Shown: positions 1 to 8,590 of the stretch, in pieces | Position numbering within the stretch: position 1 is the stretch's first letter | Layout of the letters: the number at the start of each line of letters is the position of its first letter | DNA from: an uncultured Muribaculaceae bacterium | Lineage (GTDB): Bacteria; Bacteroidota; Bacteroidia; Bacteroidales; Muribaculaceae | Length of the DNA stretch: 64,000 bases | Assembly: GCA_947628305.1 (NCBI GenBank) | Contig: CANQZG010000010.1 | Coordinates: forward strand, 1 to 64,000 | Direction: 5' to 3' | Notes under the pieces: model-generated | Told to the model about the DNA's origin: nothing | The model's database searches: none | The model's input: only the letters and a program-made list of their open reading frames with translations | Translations under genes and position numbers: made by a program

Positions 1-40
1 TCACGAGAATCTATCCTACTTTTTGTCCATTAGAGAGATT

Positions 41-106
41 TATTGCAAAATTCATCCTACAAAATGTCCACCCTGCCTAAAACGTCAATTTTGCAACACC
101 TTCGCA
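41..106. repeat. Eroded inverted-repeat element
   Basis: TTGCAAAATT near 42-51 faces AATTTTGCAACACC near 90-103. The same TTGCAAAA terminal inverted repeats flank the intact palindromic elements at 28835-28975, 37928-38078 and 44351-44500, so this may be a decayed copy without its inner hairpins. Positions 1-321 otherwise hold the CATG palindrome at 141-160 and the promoter of the Fur-family gene; I see no gene there. Confidence 0.4.
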
Positions 107-140
107 TGTCGGGAATTATAGTTGACTCTCAACATATTGC

Positions 141-160
141 GGTGCGGCCATGGCCGCACC
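141..160. repeat. Perfect 20-bp palindrome with CATG core
   Basis: GGTGCGGCCATGGCCGCACC is a perfect palindrome followed by TACC. Palindromes of the same length and layout (GGT, five variable bases, CATG, the complementary five, ACC) occur at 2013-2032 and 26586-26605. The inner bases differ between copies while complementarity stays perfect. Confidence 0.8.
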
Positions 161-277
161 TACCTGATTCCGACAGATTTCCGAGAGTTCTGCGATACCC
201 TCAATAGTAAAAAATACGGAAATTTGAGGTTTTTAGTTAAATTTGCTTAATGCGCTTGCAGGGTGGAATTATTATAC

Positions 278-312
278 TAATTTTGTACTGGAATTAAAAC
301 TGTAATTAGTAC
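278..312 (+). promoter_or_regulatory. Promoter and Fur/PerR-box-like dyad upstream of the Fur-family gene
   Basis: TAATTTTG at 278-285 fits the Bacteroidetes -7 consensus TAnnTTTG, with TTG at 257-259 (18-bp spacing) as the -33 element. Immediately downstream an AT-rich dyad runs from about 282 to 314: TTTGTACT..AATTA on the left and TAATTAGTACAATT on the right. It overlaps the expected transcription start. Fur and PerR proteins bind AT-rich palindromes of this kind and often control their own gene; binding here is inference. Confidence 0.55.
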
Positions 313-321
313 AATTCTGAA

Positions 322-738
322 ATGAAAGCGAGTCCTGCTGAAATAACCGATATATTGCGTTGTCACGGGGTGAACCCCTCGTCACAACGTATAGCAATTC
401 TCGGCTATCTGATGCAGACGCGCGAGCATCCCACGGCCGATTGTATCTACCGTGATTTGTTGGCTGACAAACCGACGCTCTCGCGCACCACGGTTTATTC
501 GACATTGAATCTTCTTGTCGATTGTGGGGTGGTGTCGGCGGTCGATGTTGACGGAGAGAGCCGACGGTATGATTATCCGTTGACACCTCATGCCCATTTT
601 CATTGCACCGGCTGCCAGAAAGTGTTTGACGTGGATATGCCCGTAGGGGTCGAGTCAGTTATGCTCCCGCAGGGGTTCACGGCCAAGTCGACGAGCGTCT
701 ATTACCACGGCTTTTGCCGGGACTGCATGGAAAACTGA
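322..738 (+). CDS. Fur-family transcriptional regulator, probably PerR-like
   Basis: Cytoplasmic metal-dependent regulator of 138 aa, normal for Fur/PerR. Residues about 10-85 form the winged-helix DNA-binding part (SRTTVYSTLNLLVDCGVV is the recognition region). The C-terminal metal/dimer domain carries HAHFHC around residues 90-95, then CTGC (C95, C98) and CRDC (C132, C135), the two CxxC pairs of a structural zinc site. The next gene encodes rubrerythrin, a peroxide-detoxifying enzyme, which favours a PerR-type peroxide sensor over an iron-uptake Fur; that choice is inference. A promoter and an AT-rich dyad just upstream suggest autoregulation. The start at 322 sits 37 bases after the -7 box. 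Family assignment is secure; sensor type is not. Confidence 0.88.
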   Translation: MKASPAEITDILRCHGVNPSSQRIAILGYLMQTREHPTADCIYRDLLADKPTLSRTTVYSTLNLLVDCGVVSAVDVDGESRRYDYPLTPHAHFHCTGCQKVFDVDMPVGVESVMLPQGFTAKSTSVYYHGFCRDCMEN

Positions 739-750
739 AAACCAATTTTT

Positions 751-1019
751 AGAGTATGTTGAGATTTAACAGTCGAATTTTTATAGGCAGGTTTCGAGAC
801 AGTTCCGGGTCTCCGAGCGAGGAGTGTATCGAGATACATGACGAGCGAGAGACACGGAAATGCCCGGAAGATGCCGTCAAGGAGTCCCTGATGCGGTCTC
901 TTGGACGCTTTTGTCCCTTTACCTCGGTCACGATGCACGCATCGCTCCCTCGGTCGCATGGCCAAAATCATTCCAAGACTCCGCATAAAAATTCTGACTG
1001 TTAAATCTCAACATACTCT
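751..1019. repeat. Long palindromic element A1 with two inner hairpins
   Basis: The ends are inverted repeats: 751-774 is a perfect 24-base complement of 996-1019, and similarity continues inward for about 10 bases with one indel. Each arm holds a 6-bp stem with a 2-nt loop: TGTATC-GA-GATACA at 825-838, followed by TGAC; and CGATGC-AC-GCATCG at 931-944, preceded by GTCA and followed by CTCCC. The same design recurs at 1678-1955 and 10902-11238 with different stem sequences. It fills the gap between the Fur-family gene and rubrerythrin, and I see no ORF of its own. Confidence 0.8.
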
Positions 1020-1056
1020 TAATTATAATATTTCACCATTTACAATCAAGACGATT

Positions 1057-1608
1057 ATGAAAAAGAAATTCATCTGCACAGTATGCGGTTATGTTCATGA
1101 AGGCGACCACGCTCCCGAGAAGTGTCCTATATGCGGTGCGCCCGCAAGCAAGTTCAAGGAACTTGACGAGGCTGCCGAACTCACATTTGTGACCGAACAT
1201 GAAATCGGTGTGGCAAAAGGTTGTGACGCACAGATGATTGAGGACCTGACGGCTCATTTCAACGGTGAGTGCGGCGAGGTGGGTATGTATCTCGCAATGT
1301 CGCGTCAGGCCGACCGTGAGGGTTACCCCGAAATCGCCGAGGCCTTCAAGCGTTACGCTTGGGAGGAGGCAGAGCACGCTTCTAAGTTCGCTGAACTTCT
1401 TGGCGAATGTGTGTGGGACACCAAGACCAACCTTGAGAAGCGCATGGCTGCCGAGGCAGGTGCTAACGAGGACAAGATGCGCATCGCCCGCCGTGCCAAG
1501 GAGCTCAACCTCGATGCAATCCATGACACTGTTCACGAGATGGCTAAGGACGAGGCTCGCCATGGACAGGGATTCCAGGGCCTGTACAACCGCTTCTTCA
1601 AGAAGTAA
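1057..1608 (+). CDS. Rubrerythrin with N-terminal rubredoxin domain (reverse rubrerythrin)
   Basis: Non-heme iron peroxidase that reduces hydrogen peroxide in the cytoplasm of anaerobes. The 183-aa product begins [17 protein letters not shown]7, C10, C23 and C26 form a rubredoxin-type iron site. A ferritin-like four-helix domain follows, with E-rich diiron motifs [10 protein letters not shown] (71-80), EEAEH (103-107) and DEARH (165-169). The rubredoxin domain at the N-terminus is the reverse of the classical order. The reading frame is open upstream to 901, but that part lies in palindromic element A1 and matches nothing, so I chose the ATG at 1057. Pairing with a Fur/PerR-type gene suggests peroxide-responsive control. 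A terminator-like hairpin follows. Confidence 0.92.
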   Translation: MKKKFICTVCGYVHEGDHAPEKCPICGAPASKFKELDEAAELTFVTEHEIGVAKGCDAQMIEDLTAHFNGECGEVGMYLAMSRQADREGYPEIAEAFKRYAWEEAEHASKFAELLGECVWDTKTNLEKRMAAEAGANEDKMRIARRAKELNLDAIHDTVHEMAKDEARHGQGFQGLYNRFFKK

Positions 1609-1630
1609 TCGGCACGTTCTGATATAAAAT

Positions 1631-1674
1631 AAGGCGCATCGGGCTGTAATAGTCCCGGTACGCTTCGTTTTTTG
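1631..1674 (+). terminator. Probable intrinsic terminator after rubrerythrin
   Basis: An imperfect hairpin, left arm 1631-1643 (ending CATCGGG) and right arm 1654-1665 (CCCGGTACGCTT), is followed by CGTTTTTTG. It lies 22 bases past the rubrerythrin stop codon. Confidence 0.6.
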
Positions 1675-1677
1675 TTA

Positions 1678-1955
1678 AGAGATTATCTAAATTTTATCAT
1701 CGAATTTTTGTAGGTGTTTTACTATGATTTCCGTCATGAAAACGAGGGAGTGATGCGGGCATCATGACCGAATCAAAGGGCGGAAAGCGCGTAAAAGACC
1801 ATCTTTATTTGCTTATGTGAGATTGTCAAGGCTCTTTCGGGTTAATTTTGAAGTTCTCACTCGTCAAATATCTCGATATTATCCTCGTTCGTACTTCAAA
1901 ATCTCCTCCGAAATAGCTCTTAAAAATTCCGATGAGAAAATTTTAGATAATCTCT
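1678..1955. repeat. Long palindromic element A2 with two inner hairpins
   Basis: The left arm, from 1678 (AGAGATTATCTAAA...), is the imperfect inverted repeat of the right arm ending at 1955 (...TTTAGATAATCTCT). The inner hairpins are TGATGC-GG-GCATCA at 1751-1764, followed by TGAC, and AATATC-TC-GATATT at 1867-1880, preceded by GTCA. The layout matches A1 and A3 but the stem sequences are unrelated. The element fills most of the 440-base gap between rubrerythrin and hflX, with a terminator on one side and a promoter on the other. Confidence 0.75.
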
Positions 1956-1964
1956 AATTATTAG

Positions 1965-2032
1965 TAAGTTTGCACAACGATTTAACACACGGAGTGTTAA
2001 ATATAATTGTAGGGTCGCGGCATGCCGCGACC
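1965..2032 (+). promoter_or_regulatory. hflX promoter and 5' leader with two hairpins
   Basis: TAAGTTTG at 1965-1972 fits TAnnTTTG. Downstream lie a short dyad TTAACAC...GTGTTAA (about 1982-2000) and the perfect palindrome GGTCGCGGCATGCCGCGACC at 2013-2032, one of the CATG-core family. Both would be in the hflX leader RNA. The leader ends 16 bases before the hflX start codon. Confidence 0.5.
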
Positions 2033-2048
2033 TTGAAAAGAAGGATGT

Positions 2049-3296
2049 ATGGAAGAAATAATCACTAAAGAGACATCGGAGCGGGCCGTGCTCGTCGGAC
2101 TTATCACCCAGCAGCAGGGAGAGGCCAAGGCAAATGAATACCTTGACGAGTTAGAGTTCCTTGCCGACACGGCGGGTGCGGTGACGGTCAAGAAATTCCT
2201 GCAACGTCTCGACTATCCCAACCCGCGCACGTTTGTGGGCAAGGGGAAACTTGACGAAATAAAGTCGTTCATCGAGGAGAACGAGGTGGGTATGGCGATT
2301 TTTGACGATGACCTCACATCCAAACAAGTCAGCAACATCGAGCGGGAACTTCAGGTCAAGATTCTTGACCGCACGAGCCTGATTCTGGATATATTTGCCA
2401 AGAGGGCGCAGACGGCAAACGCCAAGACGCAGGTCGAACTGGCCCAGTATCAATATCTGTTGCCCCGGTTGACGCGCATGTGGACTCACCTTGAACGTCA
2501 GCGTGGCGGTATCGGCATGCGTGGACCCGGCGAAACCCAGATTGAGACCGACCGCCGTATTATTCTCGATAAAATCTCGCGGCTGAAAGAGGAACTGAAG
2601 TCAATCGATAAACAGAAGGCTGTTCAGCGCAAGAACCGTGGCAAGCTGACACGTGTCGCCCTGGTGGGTTACACCAATGTCGGCAAGTCGACGTTGATGA
2701 ACCTGTTGAGCAAGAGTGACGTGTTCGCCGAGAACAAGCTGTTCGCCACGCTCGACACGACAGTGCGCAAGGTGACAATAGACAATCTGCCCCTGTTGCT
2801 CACCGACACGGTGGGTTTCATACGCAAACTCCCGACTCACCTTGTTGACAGTTTCAAGTCGACCCTTGACGAGGTGCGCGAGGCCGATGTGCTGGTGCAT
2901 GTGGTGGACATCTCCCATCCTAACTTCGAGGAGCAAATCGCAGTTGTCGACAAGACTCTCCGGGAGGTGTGTGACGGGGCTGACAAACCGGTCATAATGG
3001 TGTTCAACAAAATCGATGCGTTCACCTATACACCCAAGGCTGATGATGACCTCACGCCCGCGACCCGTGAAAATGTCTCGCTTGACGAGCTGAAAGCCTC
3101 GTGGATGTCACGGATGAATGACAATTGTGTCTTTATCTCGGCCAAGAGGGGTGTCAACATCGATGAACTAAAGGAGAAGATATATGAAAAGGCCAAGGAG
3201 GTTCATTTGACCCGTTTCCCTTATAATGATTTCCTTTTCCAAAAATATGACGACCTGGGCCAGGCCGAGGATGAAACTGTAGATGCCGATGAGTGA
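2049..3296 (+). CDS. hflX: GTPase HflX
   Basis: Ribosome-associated GTPase that splits stalled or hibernating 70S ribosomes and is linked to stress responses. The 415-aa length is typical. The N-terminal HflX domain (1-165) ends with the family signature GPGETQIETDRR (159-170); a helical linker follows. The G domain shows GYTNVGKST (207-215), DTVG (253-256), NKID (320-323) and SAK (365-367). Its own promoter and a hairpin-containing leader lie upstream. The stop codon falls at the start of dgt, so the two are probably co-transcribed. Identification is firm. Confidence 0.96.
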   Translation: MEEIITKETSERAVLVGLITQQQGEAKANEYLDELEFLADTAGAVTVKKFLQRLDYPNPRTFVGKGKLDEIKSFIEENEVGMAIFDDDLTSKQVSNIERELQVKILDRTSLILDIFAKRAQTANAKTQVELAQYQYLLPRLTRMWTHLERQRGGIGMRGPGETQIETDRRIILDKISRLKEELKSIDKQKAVQRKNRGKLTRVALVGYTNVGKSTLMNLLSKSDVFAENKLFATLDTTVRKVTIDNLPLLLTDTVGFIRKLPTHLVDSFKSTLDEVREADVLVHVVDISHPNFEEQIAVVDKTLREVCDGADKPVIMVFNKIDAFTYTPKADDDLTPATRENVSLDELKASWMSRMNDNCVFISAKRGVNIDELKEKIYEKAKEVHLTRFPYNDFLFQKYDDLGQAEDETVDADE

Positions 3297-4647
3297 CGCT
3301 GTTGAGAAAATGCGGTGGGAGAGACTAATCTGTGATAAACGGTTCGGTCTTGAGCATTACCATGACCCCAAGCGGAGTTGTCGCAGTGATTTTCAACGCG
3401 ATTATGACCGTCTTGTCTTCTCGTCACCGTTCAGGCGGTTGCAGAACAAGACACAGGTGTTTCCGTTGCCGGGGAGTATCTTTGTGCATAACAGGTTGAC
3501 CCATAGTGTGGAAGTGGCATGCGTGGGGCGTTCGCTCGCGGGAGAGGTCGCTCTGCGTCTCCGGGAGAAGTATGCCACGGAGGAATGGGTTGAACGTCTT
3601 GACGCCATTGACGAGATTGTGGCGGCCGCATGTCTTGCGCATGACCTCGGGAACCCTCCGTTCGGGCATTCGGGCGAGAAAGCCATCTCTACTTTTTTCA
3701 GTGAGGGTGAGGGTGCTGTGTTGCGTGAAAGCCTGACCGATGCACAGTGGGCCGACCTGGTCAACTTCGAGGGGAACGCCAATGCGTTCCGGCTGTTGAC
3801 GCATCAATTCAAGGGACGGCGTCCCGGAGGGTTCGCCATGACCTATTCAACCCTTGCATCGATTGTCAAATATCCGTTTGAGTCAAGGTTGGCCGGAGTG
3901 AAGCCTAAGTTCGGGTTCTTTGACTCGGAACGGGACGATTTTGTCAAGGTCGCCCGTGAGTTGGGGATGCTTGAACGGCCCGGCGAGAACGGTGAGGTGC
4001 GTTATGCGCGTCATCCGTTGGTATATCTTGTGGAGGCCGCCGACGATATATGTTACGAAGTCATGGATATAGAGGACGCGCACAAACTCGGCTTGTTGAC
4101 GACGGCCGAGGTGTTGCCTCTCATGCTCGGATTCTTTGACGGGGAGCGTCGTGCCGGGATGGAGCGTAACATGGAACGTGTCGATGACCCTAACGAGAAA
4201 ATCGTGTATCTGCGTTCGTGTGTAATCGGGGCACTCGTCAATTGTTGCGCCGATGCGTTTGTCGCCAATGAGGATGCGATTCTTGCCGGTGATTTCCATG
4301 GTTCGCTCCTTGACCATATATCCGGGCGCGAGCGGGAGGCCTACGCTGCATGCAGCCGTCTTTCGTGGGAGAAGATTTATTGTGCGGGCGATGTCGTCGA
4401 TATTGAACTGGCCGGTAACCGTATAATTACATTCCTGTTGGAAAAGCTGATACATGCGGTCACCAACCCGCATCTAAACTATTCGCGGCTGTTGCTGTCG
4501 AAGGTGCCGCGTCAGTATGAGACTGATGCGCCGACTCTTTATGGCAAGGTGCAGGCTGTCATAGACCATATCTCTGGGATGACCGATGTCTATGCCCTCG
4601 ACCTTTTTAGAAAACTGAACGGAATGAGCCTCAAGATTAATAATTGA
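3283..4647 (+). CDS. dgt: Deoxyguanosinetriphosphate triphosphohydrolase-like protein
   Basis: HD-domain enzyme that hydrolyses dGTP or other dNTPs to nucleoside and triphosphate. The region YDRLVFSSPFRRLQNKTQVF (41-60) and the metal ligands H74, H120-D121 and H129 (in CLAHDLGNPPFGHSGE) are the dNTPase signature; VEAADDICYEVMDIEDA holds a later conserved Asp pair. Length is 454 aa from the ATG at 3283, which overlaps hflX by 14 bases. An ATG at 3310 would give a product starting MRWERLICDKRFG, closer to what I expect for this family, and would remove the overlap; the start is uncertain. It probably shares a transcript with hflX and the following TPM gene (1-base gap). Confidence 0.9.
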   Translation: MPMSDAVEKMRWERLICDKRFGLEHYHDPKRSCRSDFQRDYDRLVFSSPFRRLQNKTQVFPLPGSIFVHNRLTHSVEVACVGRSLAGEVALRLREKYATEEWVERLDAIDEIVAAACLAHDLGNPPFGHSGEKAISTFFSEGEGAVLRESLTDAQWADLVNFEGNANAFRLLTHQFKGRRPGGFAMTYSTLASIVKYPFESRLAGVKPKFGFFDSERDDFVKVARELGMLERPGENGEVRYARHPLVYLVEAADDICYEVMDIEDAHKLGLLTTAEVLPLMLGFFDGERRAGMERNMERVDDPNEKIVYLRSCVIGALVNCCADAFVANEDAILAGDFHGSLLDHISGREREAYAACSRLSWEKIYCAGDVVDIELAGNRIITFLLEKLIHAVTNPHLNYSRLLLSKVPRQYETDAPTLYGKVQAVIDHISGMTDVYALDLFRKLNGMSLKINN

Positions 4648-4648
4648 T

Positions 4649-5908
4649 ATGAACCGATATTTCCTTGTTGTCCTGTCATTGCTGTCGTGTGCGGTGATTA
4701 ATGCCATGACTGTCGATGAAGTCCCCAATGTGCATCTGGATTCGCGGTCGCGTTATGTGTCAGACCCGGCAGGGATTCTCGGGAAATCCACGGTTGACAG
4801 CCTTGACGCGTCCATCGGCCGGGTGTGGGATGCCACCACCGCCGAGATGGTTGTGGTCGTGGTTGACAAGGTGGACCCGTCGCTGACCCCGCACGAGTTT
4901 GGTGTCAAGTTGTTTGAAAAATGGAAAATAGGGAAGAATGACAATGACAACGGGTTATTGTTGCTCGTCTCGCGTAACGACCGTCGCGCCGAGATTGTGA
5001 CTGGTTACGGGATGGAAGGGGTTGTCCCCGACATTATCGCCGGGCGTATCATCCGTGACAGGATGGCACCGCATTTCAAGGCGGGTGATTATGACGCGGG
5101 GGTATCGGCCGGGGTCGATGAGCTTGCACGTATAATCACCGACAGGCGTTATGCCGAGGAGTTGCGTTCATCTATAGCCAATGATTCCCGTCGCGGCAGT
5201 GGGAATGGCATCGATGACGAGATGGATTTCACAACGTTTTTCATGTATGCCGAAGGTGTCATCCTGTTGTTGGCGCTTGTCGTTTATATATCCACGGTTC
5301 GTTCGGCTCGTCGTCTGCCACAGCGTGAGCAATACATGGTGTTGGAGTCCCGCAAACCGGTGATGTTGGCTCTGACGGTCGTTTCTCTTGGCCTGGGTCT
5401 TGTTTTCTTTATCCCGTTCACGCGTAAGATGAAAAAGCTGCGCCGGGGCGTTCATAAATGTCCCAATTGCGCCACGGCTATGACGCTCATTGACGAGGTG
5501 CATGATAACGATTATCTCACCCCCGCGCAGGACATGGAGGAACGTCTCGATTCGGTGGACTATGACGTGTGGGTGTGCCCTCGTTGCAACGAAACCGATA
5601 TAATCCCTTACGTCAACCGTTCGTCGGCCTACACCGTGTGCCCGCGTTGCGGAGCAAGGGCGTGCGCACTTAGTGCCGACCGGCGTGTCATCGCCCCGAC
5701 GGCGGTGCGCGACGGACAGGGGGTGCGGGTGTACACTTGTCGTAACTGTGGGAACAACATTCAACAGCGGTACACCATCCCCAAGGTTGTCGCTCCTGTC
5801 GTTGTCGGTGGTATCGGCGGCTTTGGTGGTGGCGGAGGCGGTGGATTCTCCGGCGGTAGTTTTGGTGGCGGTGCCACAGGCGGTGGCGGTGCTGGCGGCT
5901 CTTGGTGA
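4649..5908 (+). CDS. TPM-domain membrane protein with zinc-ribbon region and Gly-rich tail
   Basis: A signal peptide (1-19) precedes a TPM (YgcG/MOLO1) domain at about 30-165, recognisable from VDSLDASIGRVW, VVVDKVDPSLTPHEFGVKLFEKWKIG and NDNGLLLLVSRNDRR, where the KxGxxDxxNGxLLL core is clear. Two hydrophobic helices follow (about 195-215 and 230-252). Then come four CxxC pairs (CPNC, CPRC, CPRC, CRNC) resembling zinc ribbons, and a C-terminal tail that is mainly glycine and serine (GGFGGGGGGGFSGGSFGG). Gly-rich tails are usual in this family; several zinc ribbons between the helices and the tail are less so. Role unknown: TPM proteins have been linked to membrane-protein assembly and phosphatase activity. 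It begins one base after dgt. Confidence 0.82.
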   Translation: MNRYFLVVLSLLSCAVINAMTVDEVPNVHLDSRSRYVSDPAGILGKSTVDSLDASIGRVWDATTAEMVVVVVDKVDPSLTPHEFGVKLFEKWKIGKNDNDNGLLLLVSRNDRRAEIVTGYGMEGVVPDIIAGRIIRDRMAPHFKAGDYDAGVSAGVDELARIITDRRYAEELRSSIANDSRRGSGNGIDDEMDFTTFFMYAEGVILLLALVVYISTVRSARRLPQREQYMVLESRKPVMLALTVVSLGLGLVFFIPFTRKMKKLRRGVHKCPNCATAMTLIDEVHDNDYLTPAQDMEERLDSVDYDVWVCPRCNETDIIPYVNRSSAYTVCPRCGARACALSADRRVIAPTAVRDGQGVRVYTCRNCGNNIQQRYTIPKVVAPVVVGGIGGFGGGGGGGFSGGSFGGGATGGGGAGGSW

Positions 5909-5957
5909 TGTTATGGAATAATGGCGGGATGACGTGCGCTGTTCCGATTTATTTTTG

Positions 5958-5965
5958 TAATTTTG
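5958..5965 (+). promoter_or_regulatory. -7 promoter element of the serine acetyltransferase gene
   Basis: TAATTTTG fits TAnnTTTG, with expected transcription start near 5972. It argues that the TTG at 5963 is promoter sequence rather than a start codon, and that translation begins at the ATG at 5984. Confidence 0.5.
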
Positions 5966-5983
5966 CGACACAGACTGGAAGTG

Positions 5984-6901
5984 ATGGCACTCGATAGGGA
6001 AATAGAGCGGCTGATGGCCGAGACATCGGAGCGATTGTCGGCGCAGGAGAATCTGCGCAATGTGTGCCATATCAGATGGCATGGCGAGCCATTGCCCTCG
6101 GTTGACAGTGTTAAGAAAATCGTTGCGTTGTCTCGCGCGATACTTTTCCCAGGATTTTTTGGCGAGAGTGATATAAACCATCTGAATGTCAAGGCTCACA
6201 CGCTGTTGAACATCCAGCAGCTTCATGCGCTTCTGGTTAATCAGTTCACCGCGGGACTGTGTCTTGGCGAGGAGTGCGAGAACGTCCTTGACGTGGACGG
6301 TATCGAACGTCTTGCCGGGGAAAAGGCCATGGGTTTCATCGGACGGTTATGTGATATACGCGGTCTGCTCGACTCTGACGTGCAGGCGATTTTTCGCGGG
6401 GACCCTGCCGTGACAATGCCCGAGGAGGTGCTGTATTGTTATCCCGGAATCAGGGCTGTAAGTTCCTATCGTATCGCCCATGAAATGGTGAGACTCGGTA
6501 TCCCGGTCATTCCCCGCATGATTTCTGAAATAGCCCATGGCGAGACCGGCATAGATATTCATCCCGCAGCCACGATAGGGAAAGGGTTCATGATTGACCA
6601 TGGCACAGGTATCGTTATAGGCGCGACAACCGTGATAGGGGACGGCGTCAAGATATATCAGGGTGTCACGCTCGGCGCACGCAGCTTTGTGAAGGATGAG
6701 AACGATGACCCGGTCAAGGGACTGCCGCGCCACCCCATAATTGGCGACAATGTGGTGATATATGCCAACGCGACGATTCTAGGGCGTGTCACGGTGGGCG
6801 ACGGTGCCGTCATCGGCGGTAACGTGTGGCTTACCGAGAATGTCGCGCCGGGAGAGCGGGTGCTTCAGGCCAAGGCTGCCACGATGATTGTAAAGAAATG
6901 A
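5984..6901 (+). CDS. cysE: Serine O-acetyltransferase
   Basis: Transfers acetyl from acetyl-CoA to serine, the first step of cysteine synthesis. The 305-aa product has an N-terminal helical domain and a C-terminal left-handed beta-helix of hexapeptide repeats (GIDIHPAATIGKGFMIDHGT, then GIVIGATTVIGDGVKIYQGV). DIHPAATIG and the histidine in DHGTG are the conserved active-site segments. The helical domain is longer than in E. coli CysE, as in the EpsC-type enzymes of Bacteroidetes. I chose the ATG at 5984 because the in-frame TTG at 5963 overlaps the -7 box. The gene is followed 9 bases later by the RNA methyltransferase gene. Confidence 0.92.
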   Translation: MALDREIERLMAETSERLSAQENLRNVCHIRWHGEPLPSVDSVKKIVALSRAILFPGFFGESDINHLNVKAHTLLNIQQLHALLVNQFTAGLCLGEECENVLDVDGIERLAGEKAMGFIGRLCDIRGLLDSDVQAIFRGDPAVTMPEEVLYCYPGIRAVSSYRIAHEMVRLGIPVIPRMISEIAHGETGIDIHPAATIGKGFMIDHGTGIVIGATTVIGDGVKIYQGVTLGARSFVKDENDDPVKGLPRHPIIGDNVVIYANATILGRVTVGDGAVIGGNVWLTENVAPGERVLQAKAATMIVKK

Positions 6902-6910
6902 TAAAACATA

Positions 6911-8590
6911 ATGGAGGAGAGAATGAAAGAACAATTTGAGATGGTTGCCAAGACCATGCAGGGTCTCGAGGATATCCTGGCCGAGGAATTGCGTGGTATC
7001 GGCGCGTTGAATGTCGAGCCGGGACGTCGTATGGTGTCGTTCGAGGGGACACTCGAGACACTTTACAAGGCCAACATGTGCTGCCGTACAGCCTTGCGCA
7101 TCCTTAAACCCATCTATAAGTTCATCGCCCATGACACCGATGAACTGTATGAGATGACCAAGGAGATGGACTGGAGTCGTGTGCTGTCCCTTGACAAGAC
7201 ATTTTCAATCGACACGGTGGCCTATAGCGACGAGTTCTCCCACTCCCGTTTCGTGACATACCGTGTAAAGGATGCGATAGTCGATTGGTTCAAGGATAAA
7301 TACGGCCCTGATAAACGTCCCGGGGTCAGATTGCAGGATGCCGATGTGATGCTTAATGTTCATGTCGCGGGTGAACGTGTGACAATCTCGCTTGACTCGT
7401 CGGGCGAGTCGCTGCATAAACGTGGCTATCGTGTGGCGCAGACCGAGGCCCCGATTAACGAGGTGCTCGCCGCCGGTATAATACTCAAGAGCGGATGGCG
7501 CGGGGATTCCCCCTTGGTCGACCCGATGTGCGGCTCGGGGACATTCCTTGTTGAGGCCGCGCTAATCGCAGCCAATATAATGCCTGGGGTCTACCGTCAG
7601 GGTTTTGCGTTCGAAAACTGGCCTGACTTCGATGCAGAGCTTTTTGACCGTATATATAACGATGACTCGGCCGAACGCGAGTTTAAACATAAGATATATG
7701 GTGCGGACATATCGCCAAAGGCGGTTGAAATCGCCCGTCGTAACATAAAATCAGCCGGCGTTGCCAAATATATTGACCTTGAGGTGAAGCCGCTAATGCG
7801 TTGGGAGGCCGCGCCTGAGTCGGATGTCCCCGGTGTTTTGGTCACTAACCCGCCATACGGCGAACGTATCGGCGTTGAGGATATGGAGGGACTGTATGCT
7901 CTTATAGGTGAGAAACTTAAGAAAGTGTTCACCGGCTATCACGCCTGGATTATAGGATACCATGAGGAATATTTCCATAAGATAGGTCTCGCGCCGTCAA
8001 CAAAGATGCCTGTGCTCAATGGTGCGCTTGAATGCCAGTTGAGGGAATACATCATCTTTGAAGGGGCGTATAATGCCTTCAGGGCCGCCGGTGGAAGTAT
8101 AAAGACCGGCGAACGACAGGATGAACGTGAGAAACCACGTCGTCTTAGCGACCGCGAGTGGAAGGACAAGGCCCGTCGTCAGGGACAGGGCGGAAAGGAA
8201 AGACCGCAGGGGCGTAGCCGGCTGGAAGAACGCTATCGACCAGAAAAGGGCGCGTTTGCCAAGCGAGACAGGGGCGATTCTTTCAAGCGAGACCGGGATG
8301 GATTTACTAAGCGAGACCGGGATGATTACCCCAAGCGAGACAAGTTTGCCCCCTCGTTCAAGGGCAAAGGGAGGCGTGACTTTGCAGAACCTGCCAACGA
8401 AGCTGAAAGCGAGAACCCGTTGCAGGTGCGCAGGAATCCGCTGGCGATACGCTCAATCAAAGGCAAGAAACCATCGCTGCCTCCCGCTGACGGCACATTC
8501 ATGCGCGCCCGCAATGGTTGGCGAACCAAGATAGACCGCGGGGACAAGAACAGTAACAAAGAAAAGGATAACGATAAAAACGACGAATAA
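6911..8590 (+). CDS. THUMP-domain 23S rRNA methyltransferase, RlmL N-terminal-domain type
   Basis: SAM-dependent RNA methyltransferase. An N-terminal ferredoxin-like/THUMP region (about 1-160) is followed by a Rossmann-fold UPF0020 domain with the SAM loop [17 protein letters not shown] and catalytic NPPYGERIG. This matches the m2G-forming half of E. coli RlmL without the RlmK half. The last ~165 residues are unusual: a disordered, highly charged tail with repeated KRDR units ([20 protein letters not shown]..., residues about 455-485), probably for RNA binding. A second in-frame ATG at 6923 (MKEQFEM) is an equally plausible start. The stop codon overlaps the purD start by one base (TAATG). 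Confidence 0.88.
   Translation: MEERMKEQFEMVAKTMQGLEDILAEELRGIGALNVEPGRRMVSFEGTLETLYKANMCCRTALRILKPIYKFIAHDTDELYEMTKEMDWSRVLSLDKTFSIDTVAYSDEFSHSRFVTYRVKDAIVDWFKDKYGPDKRPGVRLQDADVMLNVHVAGERVTISLDSSGESLHKRGYRVAQTEAPINEVLAAGIILKSGWRGDSPLVDPMCGSGTFLVEAALIAANIMPGVYRQGFAFENWPDFDAELFDRIYNDDSAEREFKHKIYGADISPKAVEIARRNIKSAGVAKYIDLEVKPLMRWEAAPESDVPGVLVTNPPYGERIGVEDMEGLYALIGEKLKKVFTGYHAWIIGYHEEYFHKIGLAPSTKMPVLNGALECQLREYIIFEGAYNAFRAAGGSIKTGERQDEREKPRRLSDREWKDKARRQGQGGKERPQGRSRLEERYRPEKGAFAKRDRGDSFKRDRDGFTKRDRDDYPKRDKFAPSFKGKGRRDFAEPANEAESENPLQVRRNPLAIRSIKGKKPSLPPADGTFMRARNGWRTKIDRGDKNSNKEKDNDKNDE

Noticed and set aside
901-1056. In-frame upstream extension of rubrerythrin
   Set aside because: It lies in palindromic element A1, has no similarity to the family, and the ATG at 1057 gives the conserved N-terminus.
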